From contig BNUC01000184.1 of the NCBI GenBank assembly GCA_025997075.1, forward strand, positions 1-5,746: 5,746 nt of DNA, given 5' to 3'. Source of the stretch: Betaproteobacteria bacterium (lineage in GTDB: Bacteria; Pseudomonadota; Gammaproteobacteria; Burkholderiales; Rhodocyclaceae). Shown here piece after piece: positions 1-5,507 of this stretch (positions within the stretch are counted from its first letter, which is position 1; the number at the start of each line of letters is the position of its first letter). A program made the position numbers and the translations under genes. The notes under the pieces were generated by a model. It saw only the letters and a program-made list of their open reading frames with translations, was not told the DNA's origin and made no database searches.

Positions 1-190
1 CCACCCTGGAAAACACTTCTATCAGTGTCATGACGCCTCCCGATAAAAATCGAGAGTAGGCCAGATTGGCTTAGGGTTTACAATACTACGTCATAACTGC
101 TTGAATGTAAACGTTTTATTTCAACTGGTTACGACATCTGCGTATGCAATAGCCCTGTTAGAAAACAGGAATCAAAACCGGATGGGCCGA

Positions 191-226
191 GGGGTTGATC
201 CCTGATCCCTGTCCTCTGATCCCTGA
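191..226 (+). repeat. Left arm of 36-bp inverted repeat (GATCCCTG family)
   Basis: This segment pairs with the reverse complement of 416-451 at 33 of 36 positions; the three mismatches are adjacent (TCC at 212-214 against ACA). It is itself built of the unit GATCCCT repeated, starting GGGGTTGATCCCTG. A third, shorter copy in the same orientation lies at 469-497. About 190 bases separate the two arms, so this is more likely a dispersed, inverted pair of repeats than a transcription terminator. Confidence 0.85.
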
Positions 227-415
227 ACATCTGAAATCCCTTTTATTTCAATAACATAGCGCAAATAGTTCATCCAGATACTGAGATACTAAACAAGCCG
301 GGCGATAAACACAACAAAAATGTGCGGGCAGTGAGAAAAAACAACATTCGGGATTCCAGAAGACGGATGTCAGAGGACAGAAGACAGTAGAGGCGATTCG
401 CGAACCGCCCCGGGA

Positions 416-451
416 TCAGGGATCAGATGTCAGGGATCAGGGATCAACCCC
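416..451 (-). repeat. Right arm of 36-bp inverted repeat (GATCCCTG family)
   Basis: This is the reverse-complement partner of 191-226 (33/36 identical). On the plus strand it reads as CAGGGATCA-type units ending in GGGATCAACCCC. The neighbouring 361-395 segment has related but more degenerate CAGAGGACAGAAGACAG units, so the whole 361-497 block looks like a decaying short-period repeat array. Confidence 0.85.
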
Positions 452-468
452 CAAACCCACCGCTCGGT

Positions 469-497
469 TTTGATCCCTGATACCTGACTTCTGATCT
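469..497 (+). repeat. Third, degenerate copy of the GATCCCTG repeat
   Basis: TTGATCCCTGATACCTG followed by TCTGATC matches the layout of the 191-226 arm with a few substitutions. It lies directly upstream of the aminotransferase gene, so it forms part of that gene's 5' flank. Whether it has any regulatory role cannot be told from sequence. Confidence 0.65.
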
Positions 498-538
498 ACA
501 CTATCGCCTCCACTTCCTTAGCGTTCCATCCACCAGAC

Positions 539-1723
539 ATGCCCCAAAAAAGTGATCGCATACGCGGCTTCACCGAATCGGTGATTCGCCGCATGACCCG
601 CGTCGCCAATCAATACGGCGCCATCAATCTTTCGCAAGGATTCCCCGATTTCGACCCGCCACGGGCATTGCTCGACGCGGGCGTTCAAGCCATGCGCGAC
701 GGCCCCCATCAGTATGCCGTCACCTGGGGCGCCGCCGATTTCCGACAGGCGCTGGCCGCCAGGCAGAGCCGCCTGATGGGCCTCGACATCGACCCGGACC
801 GGCATATCGTCGTCACCTGCGGCAGTACCGAGGCCATGATGGCCGCCATGCTGACCGTCTGCAATGCCGGGGAAAAAGTCATCGTCTTCTCCCCGTTCTA
901 CGAGAACTACGGCGCCGACGCGATTCTCTCCGGCGCGGAGCCGATCTTCGTGCCGCTTACGCCCCCCGCATTTACTTTCGACCCGGCGGCGCTGGAGGCC
1001 GCTTTTGCCCAAGGGCCCAAAGCGATCATCCTGTGCAATCCGTCGAATCCATCGGGCAAGGTGTTTAGCGAAGAAGAACTGCTCACCATCGCCAGGCTGG
1101 CCGAAAAATACGACACTTTCGTGATCACCGACGAAGTGTACGAACACATCGTTTTCGCGCCGCACCGGCACCGCTATTTCGCCTCGCTGCCGGGCATGTT
1201 CGAACGCACGATCTCCTGTTCTTCGTTATCGAAGACCTATTCGATCACCGGTTGGCGGCTCGGCTACATCATCGCTCCGCCGGACATCATCGACGGCGCC
1301 AGGAAAGTCCATGATTTTCTGACCGTCGGCGCCGCCGCCCCACTGCAAGCCGCCGCGGTAACGGCTCTGAACTTCCCGGATTCCTATTACGCGGAACTGC
1401 TGGACGCGTATACGAAAAAGCGCGCCTGCTTTCTCGGCTGGCTCGACCGCGCGGGACTCTCGTACTACCCGCCGCAAGGCGCGTACTACGTGCTCGTCGA
1501 CATCGATGAATTCATCCGTGGCACGGGCCACGACGACACCTGGTTCTCTGAATGGCTGACCCGGCGCGTGGGCATCGCCCCGGTGCCCGGTTCCAGTTTT
1601 TTCCGGGAGCCGGTGCATAACTACATCCGCTTTCATTTCGCCAAGCGCGAGGAAACCCTGAACGCCGCCGGGGAAAAACTGCTCGAAATACGCAAGTTAT
1701 GGGCGGAAGACCATGCAATATGA
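539..1723 (+). CDS. PLP-dependent class I/II aminotransferase (kynurenine/methionine aminotransferase type)
   Basis: The 394-residue product is a full-length fold-type I aminotransferase, a cytosolic enzyme that moves an amino group from an amino acid to a 2-oxo acid using pyridoxal phosphate. Landmarks in order are: INLSQGFPDFDPP at 29-41, the hallmark of the kynurenine aminotransferase/YbdL-like subfamily; the phosphate-binding GSTEAMMAA at 95-103; NPSNPSG at 167-173; DEVYEH at 198-203 with PLP-contacting Asp198 and Tyr201; the Schiff-base Lys232 in SLSKTYSITGWRLGY; and the likely carboxylate-binding Arg364 in YIRFHF. The family supports aromatic amino acids, kynurenine, methionine or glutamine as substrates, and the sequence alone does not choose. 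The start is set by the family's usual N-terminus (SDRIRGF about 25 residues before the SQGFP motif); no good Shine-Dalgarno is visible. The gene end overlaps the next gene by 11 nt, so the two form one transcription unit. Confidence 0.95.
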   Translation: MPQKSDRIRGFTESVIRRMTRVANQYGAINLSQGFPDFDPPRALLDAGVQAMRDGPHQYAVTWGAADFRQALAARQSRLMGLDIDPDRHIVVTCGSTEAMMAAMLTVCNAGEKVIVFSPFYENYGADAILSGAEPIFVPLTPPAFTFDPAALEAAFAQGPKAIILCNPSNPSGKVFSEEELLTIARLAEKYDTFVITDEVYEHIVFAPHRHRYFASLPGMFERTISCSSLSKTYSITGWRLGYIIAPPDIIDGARKVHDFLTVGAAAPLQAAAVTALNFPDSYYAELLDAYTKKRACFLGWLDRAGLSYYPPQGAYYVLVDIDEFIRGTGHDDTWFSEWLTRRVGIAPVPGSSFFREPVHNYIRFHFAKREETLNAAGEKLLEIRKLWAEDHAI

Positions 1724-3149
1724 AGAGTACGAAAAACACGTCGCGCGTTTCATCGGGAAGGAAAGAGACCGTTTTACCGCATTGAGCGACGAAATCTGGG
1801 GGTATGCGGAGATCGGTTACGAGGAACACCGCTCCGCCGCCACCCAGAAAGCTCTCCTGGAGCATTTCGGCTTCCGGGTTTCAGACAAGCTCGCCGGGAT
1901 GTCCACCGCCTTCCTCGGCGAAGCGGGCCACGGCGAGCCGGTCATCGCCTTTCTGGGCGAATTCGACGCGCTGCCGGGCCTCGATCAGGAAGCCGGCAAT
2001 CCGCAACGCGCCGGAAACAGCGCGCGCAACGGCCACGCCTGCGGACATCATCTGCTTGGAACCGGCGCGCTGGCCGCCGCCGTGGCGACCGCCGATTTCC
2101 TCGGATGTCACGGCCTGCCGGGCCGTGTCCGCTACTACGGCTGCCCGGCCGAGGAAAACGGGGTCGGCAAGGCATTCCTCGCGCGCGGCGGATATTTTGC
2201 CGATGTCGATGCCGCCCTGACCTGGCATCCCGGCGCATCGACGGGCATCATGACCGGCCCGATCCTGGCCAACATCCAGGTCTATTTCCGCTTCACCGGT
2301 CGCGCCGCGCACGCGTCCAACGCCGCGCATCTGGGGCGGAGCGCGCTTGACGCCGTGGAACTGATGAACGTCGGCGTCAACTACCTGCGCGAACACATGC
2401 CGCCCGAGGCGCGCGTGCACTACGCCATCACCGACTCCGGCGGCCATGCGCCGAATGTCGTGCAGGCTCACGCCGAAGCGCTCTATCTCGTGCGCAGCCC
2501 GTCCGCCGCCGAACTCAAGGCGCTTTACCAGCGGGTTTGCCAGATCGCCCAAGGCGCCGCGCTGATGACCGGGACGACGCTTGAGATAGCTGTCGACAAG
2601 GCCAGCGCTGAGATGTTGCACAACCAGGCGCTGGAAAAATGGCTCAGCGAGATCGTCGCCAAAGTCGGCGCTCCCGTTTTTGACGAGGCGGACCAGACGG
2701 CCGCGCGGGGCTTCCAGGCCAGCCTGAGCAAGGAAGACCTGGCGACAGGGAAACGAAAATTCCTGATCCCCGCCGACTACGCCGAAGCGCTCGCCGACCG
2801 TCCCATGCCGTACCAGGCATCCCATCCATCGGTCGGCGGCTCGACGGATGTAGCCGATGTCAGTTGGATCGTGCCGACCGCGCAGATATGGGGTCCCTGT
2901 TTTGCCATCGGAACGCCGGGACACAGTTGGCAGAATACCGCGCAAGGCAAATCCACGTATGCGCACAAAGGCATGCTGCACACCGCGAAAATCCTGGCGC
3001 TTGCGGCCATCGAGCTGTTGCGGACTCCGGAAATCCTGGCGGCCGCAAAAAAAGAAATCGAGGAATCGATCCGGCAGTCAGGCTTACCCAATCTGCTGCC
3101 AGCGGAGGTCAACCCGCCACGGAGGGACAAAACTTCTTTCGTGCTTTAG
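1713..3149 (+). CDS. abgB: M20D-family amidohydrolase, AbgB-like (p-aminobenzoyl-glutamate hydrolase subunit B homologue)
   Basis: The 478-residue protein matches the length and motif order of E. coli AbgB, a zinc/manganese amidohydrolase that releases glutamate from p-aminobenzoyl-glutamate, a folate breakdown product. Likely metal ligands are Cys110 and His112 in GHACGHH (107-113), Glu147/Glu148 in CPAEENG, His172 in WHPG, and a C-terminal histidine, either His404 in GTPGHSW or His418 in AHKGM. The dimerisation (lid) domain spans roughly 185-300 and includes FTGRAAHASNAAHLGRSALDAV. The conserved STDVADVSW lies at 377-385. There is no signal peptide, so it is cytoplasmic. In E. coli AbgB works with AbgA, but no AbgA gene lies in this window, so it may act alone or on another N-acyl amino acid; the same family includes indole-acetyl-amino-acid hydrolases. 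The start ATG sits 11 nt before the end of the aminotransferase stop, with GGAAG at 1705-1709 just upstream, which suggests translational coupling. Confidence 0.93.
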   Translation: MQYEEYEKHVARFIGKERDRFTALSDEIWGYAEIGYEEHRSAATQKALLEHFGFRVSDKLAGMSTAFLGEAGHGEPVIAFLGEFDALPGLDQEAGNPQRAGNSARNGHACGHHLLGTGALAAAVATADFLGCHGLPGRVRYYGCPAEENGVGKAFLARGGYFADVDAALTWHPGASTGIMTGPILANIQVYFRFTGRAAHASNAAHLGRSALDAVELMNVGVNYLREHMPPEARVHYAITDSGGHAPNVVQAHAEALYLVRSPSAAELKALYQRVCQIAQGAALMTGTTLEIAVDKASAEMLHNQALEKWLSEIVAKVGAPVFDEADQTAARGFQASLSKEDLATGKRKFLIPADYAEALADRPMPYQASHPSVGGSTDVADVSWIVPTAQIWGPCFAIGTPGHSWQNTAQGKSTYAHKGMLHTAKILALAAIELLRTPEILAAAKKEIEESIRQSGLPNLLPAEVNPPRRDKTSFVL

Positions 3150-3195
3150 AACGTTTTCGAACCAGATCGATACAAATTTTATCGGCATTCCCGCC

Positions 3196-3222
3196 TTCAT
3201 CGTAAAACTAACTCCGGTTGAA
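3196..3222 (+). repeat. Left copy of 27-bp inverted repeat
   Basis: The core TTCATCGTAAAACTAACTC (3196-3214) is identical to the reverse complement of 5240-5258. With the next eight bases the match is 25 of 27, the two mismatches being at 3215 and 3217. The two copies face each other across about 2 kb holding the PilZ, vapBC and recombinase genes. A perfect 19-bp match in inverted orientation is not expected by chance in a window of this size. It starts 46 bases after the abgB-like stop codon. Confidence 0.88.
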
Positions 3223-3253
3223 ACCTCGCCCGTAAGAAAGGTGGGAGCCATAC

Positions 3254-3271
3254 CCCGGCCTAAAGGCCGGG
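3254..3271. terminator. Hairpin, 7-bp GC-rich stem with TAAA loop
   Basis: CCCGGCC pairs with GGCCGGG across a four-base TAAA loop. It lies about 105 bases after the abgB-like stop. It is followed by ATTTCGG, not a T-run, so intrinsic termination would be weak. The form also resembles the subterminal hairpins found at IS200/IS605-type element ends, but no transposase or TnpB is present to support that. Confidence 0.45.
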
Positions 3272-3283
3272 ATTTCGGCGACC

Positions 3284-3316
3284 GTTTTGGGAGGGGATGC
3301 AAACCCTTTCCAAAAC
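3284..3316. other. Imperfect 13-bp stem-loop
   Basis: GTTTTGGGAGGGG (3284-3296) pairs with CCCTTTCCAAAAC (3304-3316) at 11 of 13 positions, around a seven-base loop ATGCAAA. It is the middle of three consecutive stem-loops. Because its arms begin GTTTT and end AAAAC, transcripts from either strand would carry it. It may be a terminator component or a folded RNA or mobile-element end. Confidence 0.5.
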
Positions 3317-3325
3317 ACGTTAGAC

Positions 3326-3347
3326 CGACAGGCCTGAAGGCCTGTCG
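3326..3347. terminator. Perfect 9-bp hairpin downstream of the PilZ gene
   Basis: CGACAGGCC pairs perfectly with GGCCTGTCG across the loop TGAA. It sits 24 bases beyond the stop of the leftward PilZ gene, and about 180 bases after the abgB-like gene, so it is placed to stop transcription from either side. The plus-strand flank is CTAATTTCTTG and the minus-strand flank is GTCTAACGTGTTTTGG, both only moderately T-rich, so the terminator role is an inference from stem strength and position. Confidence 0.55.
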
Positions 3348-3371
3348 CTAATTTCTTGCTCGCCTCAAACG

Positions 3372-4091
3372 CTAACCCGCCCGTTTCCCCAGAATGGCTT
3401 CATAAATAAAATTCTGGAGTATGACCAGACTGTTTTGAGGAAGTTGTTCAAACGATACCCCATGCACATACACGCTCGGAGTGGAATCGTCCTTTTTCCG
3501 GACATTTCTGATGATGCCGGATGCCTGAATTTGAATATTTTCTTTGGCGACGGTGTTTCTGACGACAAAAGACATGCCGATATGATCCCCGACGGCGCCC
3601 AGTTGTGCTTCGCTATTGAGCATAATCCCTGTCGAACTCAGATCAACGGCGGTAGCGCCTGTCTGCGCTGTTGTGCTTTTTGTGATAACCACGGGCATGG
3701 TCAAGGCAATTCTCACATCCCGCCTTAAGGGAACATGATGAATGTGACCGGGGAAGGTCAGTTCTATAAATGCCCTGGGGTTGTAATACAAGAACTGGAC
3801 GCAGGATGAGAAGATATAGATGGAAACACCCGAGAAAAACCGGACATCCACTCGTTCACCGATATTCACCGGCACGTTCATGGTATTGTCCTTGGGGATG
3901 GTGGTAAGCAGGTATTGTTGGGTTTCCCAACCGATTATCGAAGCAAAGGATGTTATTTTTTTTCCATGGAAAGACACCAGTTGTATGCGGCTTCCCACCT
4001 GAAGATTCATCTGCTCAAAGGAAACAGATTGCTCCTGTTCGGCATCTGTCTTCCCGTTCGTTGCCGCCTTTTCCGCTACGCCCATAGTCAT
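3372..4091 (-). CDS. PilZ-domain c-di-GMP receptor, YcgR/flagellar-brake-like
   Basis: The 239-residue protein has an N-terminal YcgR-like beta domain (about 27-115) and a C-terminal PilZ domain (about 120-232). Both parts of the c-di-GMP-binding signature are present: RRDVR (RxxxR) at 123-127 and DLSSTG (D/NxSxxG) at 150-155. Proteins of this type bind c-di-GMP in the cytoplasm and, in characterised cases, slow flagellar rotation or alter surface motility; the partner here is unknown. No signal peptide or membrane segment is seen. The start at 4091 is preferred over an upstream in-frame ATG at 4139, because GGAGAG lies five bases upstream of it and the extra 16 residues would be family-atypical. 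The gene is visibly more AT-rich than the preceding operon. It is convergent with the abgB-like gene and divergent from vapB, so it is probably a single-gene transcription unit. Confidence 0.88.
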   Translation of the reverse strand: MTMGVAEKAATNGKTDAEQEQSVSFEQMNLQVGSRIQLVSFHGKKITSFASIIGWETQQYLLTTIPKDNTMNVPVNIGERVDVRFFSGVSIYIFSSCVQFLYYNPRAFIELTFPGHIHHVPLRRDVRIALTMPVVITKSTTAQTGATAVDLSSTGIMLNSEAQLGAVGDHIGMSFVVRNTVAKENIQIQASGIIRNVRKKDDSTPSVYVHGVSFEQLPQNSLVILQNFIYEAILGKRAG

Positions 4092-4121
4092 GCCCTCTCC
4101 GTGAATAACCGTTAAATGAGC

Positions 4122-4170
4122 GTGCACACTATAAAACATAATTCAAACATTGCGCACTAATGTGCACACT
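4122..4170. promoter_or_regulatory. Paired 9-bp direct repeats in the divergent PilZ/vapB promoter region
   Basis: GTGCACACT occurs at 4122-4130 and again at 4162-4170, offset by exactly 40 bases, or close to four helical turns. A related TGCGCACTA lies between them at 4151-4159. A possible minus-strand -10 hexamer TATAGT (4133-4128) for the PilZ gene overlaps the first repeat; no convincing -35 is seen. Spacing and position fit a binding site for a transcription factor acting on the PilZ promoter, but no regulator can be named. Confidence 0.45.
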
Positions 4171-4212
4171 TCCATGAAATCGATGAACCCATGATGTTTT
4201 GAATATGCTACA

Positions 4213-4226
4213 GTACATCCATGTAC
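4213..4226. promoter_or_regulatory. Palindrome upstream of vapB, candidate VapBC operator
   Basis: GTACAT and ATGTAC form an inverted repeat with a CC centre, 17 bases before the vapB start codon. VapB-VapC complexes normally repress their own operon by binding inverted repeats that overlap the promoter, and this is the only such palindrome between the divergent genes near vapB. A weak TTGAAT (4199-4204) could serve as the -35, with the palindrome covering the -10. The site is seen in the sequence; its function is inferred. Confidence 0.6.
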
Positions 4227-4243
4227 ATACTTCTGAGGGTCTT

Positions 4244-4480
4244 ATGCTCCCTACAAAGATTTTCCGAAATGGAAATTCGCAGGCTGTGCGAATCCCCGCT
4301 GAACTGTCTTACGACCGAACCGATGTTGAAATGCTGATCGAACGCATCGGTAACGAGTTGCGAATTCGCCCTGCGCGGCAATCTCTTGCGGGTCTCATGG
4401 AGCGATTCGCCAGATTCTCACCGGAATTCATGGCAGAAGGCCGGGGTGAGCACGACCAGCACGAAAGGGATGCACTCTGA
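4244..4480 (+). CDS. vapB: VapB antitoxin, AbrB/MazE-type DNA-binding fold
   Basis: The 78-residue protein is the labile antitoxin of a type II toxin-antitoxin pair. Residues 1-45 form a SpoVT-AbrB swapped-hairpin DNA-binding domain, with the signature KIFRNGNSQAVRIPAEL at 5-21. The acidic and hydrophobic tail (about 46-78) should wrap the VapC active site, and it contains LMERFARFSPEFMAEGRG. The start at 4244 is chosen because GAGGG (4235-4239) lies four bases upstream and the protein then begins like its family; an in-frame TTG at 4199 would add 15 unsupported residues across the operator. The stop codon overlaps the vapC start by one base (TGATG), which gives translational coupling. Expression is expected to be autoregulated through the upstream palindrome. 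Confidence 0.92.
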   Translation: MLPTKIFRNGNSQAVRIPAELSYDRTDVEMLIERIGNELRIRPARQSLAGLMERFARFSPEFMAEGRGEHDQHERDAL

Positions 4481-4887
4481 TGCCTCGTTACATGCTGGAC
4501 ACCAATATGTGCATTTACCTGATGAAAAATCAGCCCGAGGAAGTCGCCCGGCGCTTCGCCGAGTGTTATGTCGGGGATGTGCTTATGTCGACCATCACTT
4601 TTGCGGAGCTTGAATTCGGAGTGTCGGTTTGCCATGACCCCGAACGGGAACGCCGAAATCTCGATGCACTCATCGAATTAATCGAGGTAAAGCCGTTTGA
4701 TACTGCGGCGGCTCGTTCCTATGGCCCGGTTCGGAGCGCAACGAAAGAGAGAAAGTCAGATCACCTGGACAAGCTCATCGCCTCCCATGCAATTGCGCTG
4801 GGAGTTACGTTAATCACGAACAATGAACGCGATTTTGCGGCTTACCCGGCCCTAATTATCGAAAACTGGTTGAAGCCAATGCAATGA
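4480..4887 (+). CDS. vapC: VapC toxin, PIN-domain ribonuclease
   Basis: The 135-residue protein is a single PIN domain of normal VapC length. Mg-dependent PIN ribonucleases use a cluster of acidic residues, here Asp7 (MLDTN), Glu43 (TFAELEFG), Asp97 (LDKLIASHA) and Asp118 in TNNERDF. All are present, so the toxin appears intact. Characterised enterobacterial VapC proteins cleave initiator tRNA in the anticodon loop and stop translation, but the target of this protein cannot be read from sequence. AAGGGA at 4465-4470 is a plausible ribosome-binding site, and the one-base overlap with vapB fits the standard antitoxin-first operon. The pair could stabilise the accessory segment it lies in by post-segregational killing. 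Confidence 0.95.
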   Translation: MPRYMLDTNMCIYLMKNQPEEVARRFAECYVGDVLMSTITFAELEFGVSVCHDPERERRNLDALIELIEVKPFDTAAARSYGPVRSATKERKSDHLDKLIASHAIALGVTLITNNERDFAAYPALIIENWLKPMQ

Positions 4888-4906
4888 ACGTTCCTTTTGC
4901 CTTGAA

Positions 4907-5257
4907 ATGACCTTGCTCGGCTATGCCCGCGTATCGACCGACGACCAAGACCTGACAATCCAAAAATCAGAGCTTGGGAAGACGGGTTGTACTCGTATCT
5001 TTGCCGAGAAAATCACCGGCGCGCACGCGAAACGGCCAGCGCTTGAAAAGATGCTCGACTATCTCAGGTCGGGCGACGTTGTTGTTGTTACCAGGCTGGA
5101 TCGTTTAGCCAGGAACACCCGTGACCTGCCGGACATCGCCGAGCGGCTACAGGACAAGGAGGCGGGCTTGCGCAGTCTGGCCGAACCGTGGGCGGATACG
5201 ACCAGTCCAGCCGGGCGCATGGTGTTGACCATTCAAGCAGAGTTAGTTTTACGATGA
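4907..5257 (+). pseudogene. Truncated serine recombinase (resolvase/invertase family), catalytic domain only
   Basis: The 116-residue reading frame is the N-terminal catalytic domain of a Tn3-type resolvase/DNA invertase. It has YARVST with nucleophile Ser10 and Arg8, and TRLDRLAR at 62-69 with Arg63, Arg66 and Arg69. Family members are about 180-200 residues and continue after GRMVLTI with a phenylalanine-rich AGIAEFER-type helix and a helix-turn-helix. Here the homology ends at MVLTI, about 5231, and the frame runs through the right 27-bp repeat to a chance stop. It lacks the long E-helix and the DNA-binding domain, so it is unlikely to recombine DNA unaided. The missing half is not found downstream in the window. 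It begins 19 bases after vapC with no clear ribosome-binding site, so it may be read through from the toxin-antitoxin transcript. Confidence 0.85.
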
Positions 5258-5258
5258 A
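5232..5258 (-). repeat. Right copy of 27-bp inverted repeat, at the recombinase break point
   Basis: This is the reverse complement of 3196-3222 at 25 of 27 positions, with the core GAGTTAGTTTTACGATGAA at 5240-5258. Its inner edge coincides, to within a base or two, with the point where the recombinase homology stops. That places the repeat at the end of a DNA segment that was joined into the recombinase gene. The recombinase's chance stop codon TGA at 5255-5257 lies inside the repeat. Confidence 0.88.
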
Positions 5259-5270
5259 AGTTGTTGAAAT

Positions 5271-5382
5271 GATGGACAATATTTCCTGCGGAGCACTGCG
5301 GTCAATCCCTTCGCCCCGCTTGCGGGGAGAAGGTGGCCGAAGGCCGGATGAGGGGGCGGCAGTTCAGCACGAAACAACACTG
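5271..5382 (+). repeat. 112-bp direct repeat, copy 1
   Basis: The segment starts GATGGACAATATTTCCTG and ends at ACACTG. It matches 5508-5619 nearly throughout, with two compensating one-base length changes in G-runs and a few substitutions. It contains the hairpin CCCCGC-TT-GCGGGG (5314-5327), typical of the CCCTCTCCCGCnnGCGGGAGAGGG-like repeats dispersed in many proteobacterial genomes. No protein gene is supported within it. Confidence 0.9.
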
Positions 5383-5442
5383 GAACATGTCCCCCCTCAC
5401 CCGCCCCTGCCGGGGCGCCCTCTCCCGCAAGCGGGCGAGGGA
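5308..5442. repeat. Long imperfect inverted repeat formed by two facing GC-rich units
   Basis: The GC-rich part of copy 1 (about 5308-5354, ending GATGAGGGG) is recognisably similar to the reverse complement of about 5395-5442 (starting CCCCTCACCCGCCCC). The two units face each other around a 40-base loop. The second arm has its own hairpins at 5402-5417 (CGCCCC/GGGGCG) and 5418-5441 (CCCTC-CCCGC-AA-GCGGG-GAGGG, one mismatch). This looks like a REP/BIME-like pair and could end transcripts arriving from the recombinase side. Confidence 0.65.
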
Positions 5443-5507
5443 AAGCAAACGCCTTTCATGTTTCTCCATGACAAACATATTCATGAAATTTCGGGTTCAA
5501 TGGCGCT

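Larger units (their letters stand above)
1..538. other. Non-coding upstream region with GATCCCTG-type repeats
   Basis: No convincing gene is visible on either strand. The first 190 bases are relatively AT-rich and hold only a small hairpin at 154-169 (CCTGTT, loop AGAA, AACAGG), with no T-tract on either side. From 191 the sequence becomes repetitive, with degenerate units built on GATCCCTG, TCTGATC and their complements. These lie at 191-226, about 361-395, 416-451 and 469-497. The last repeats run to within about 40 bases of the aminotransferase start. I see no clear sigma70 promoter for the operon; the TTGATC at 470-475 is part of a repeat and has no well-spaced -10 hexamer. Confidence 0.7.
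3150..3371. other. Structured intergenic region between convergent genes
   Basis: This is the gap between the ends of the rightward abgB-like gene and the leftward PilZ gene. It holds the left 27-bp repeat (3196-3222), then three hairpin-forming segments in a row (3254-3271, 3284-3316 and 3326-3347). No protein gene is supported here. The hairpins could serve as bidirectional terminators for the convergent genes, but none is followed by a clean run of T on either strand. Confidence 0.7.

Noticed and set aside
154..169. Small hairpin CCTGTT-AGAA-AACAGG as a terminator
   Set aside because: Only 6 bp, AT-containing, and with no T-tract on either strand; no gene end lies beside it in the window.
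191..497. CRISPR array
   Set aside because: The repeats are short-period, vary in orientation and have no regular spacers of constant length, and no cas gene is nearby.
518..1171. Leftward 217-codon open frame opposite the aminotransferase
   Set aside because: Same reason: antisense to a well-supported gene, with a composition rich in Arg, Gly and Asp and no family match.
1881..2981. Leftward 366-codon open frame opposite the abgB-like gene
   Set aside because: It is a long antisense frame caused by the high GC content and codon bias of the real gene. It has no recognisable domains, and the opposite strand encodes a full, motif-complete hydrolase.
2857..3351. Rightward 164-codon frame running past the end of the abgB-like gene
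   Set aside because: It starts inside the hydrolase in another frame and continues over the 27-bp repeat and hairpins. Its tail is only a translation of those repeats.
4199..4243. TTG-start extension of vapB by 15 codons
   Set aside because: It would translate across the operator palindrome and lacks a ribosome-binding site, whereas ATG 4244 has GAGGG at ideal distance and gives the family's normal N-terminus.
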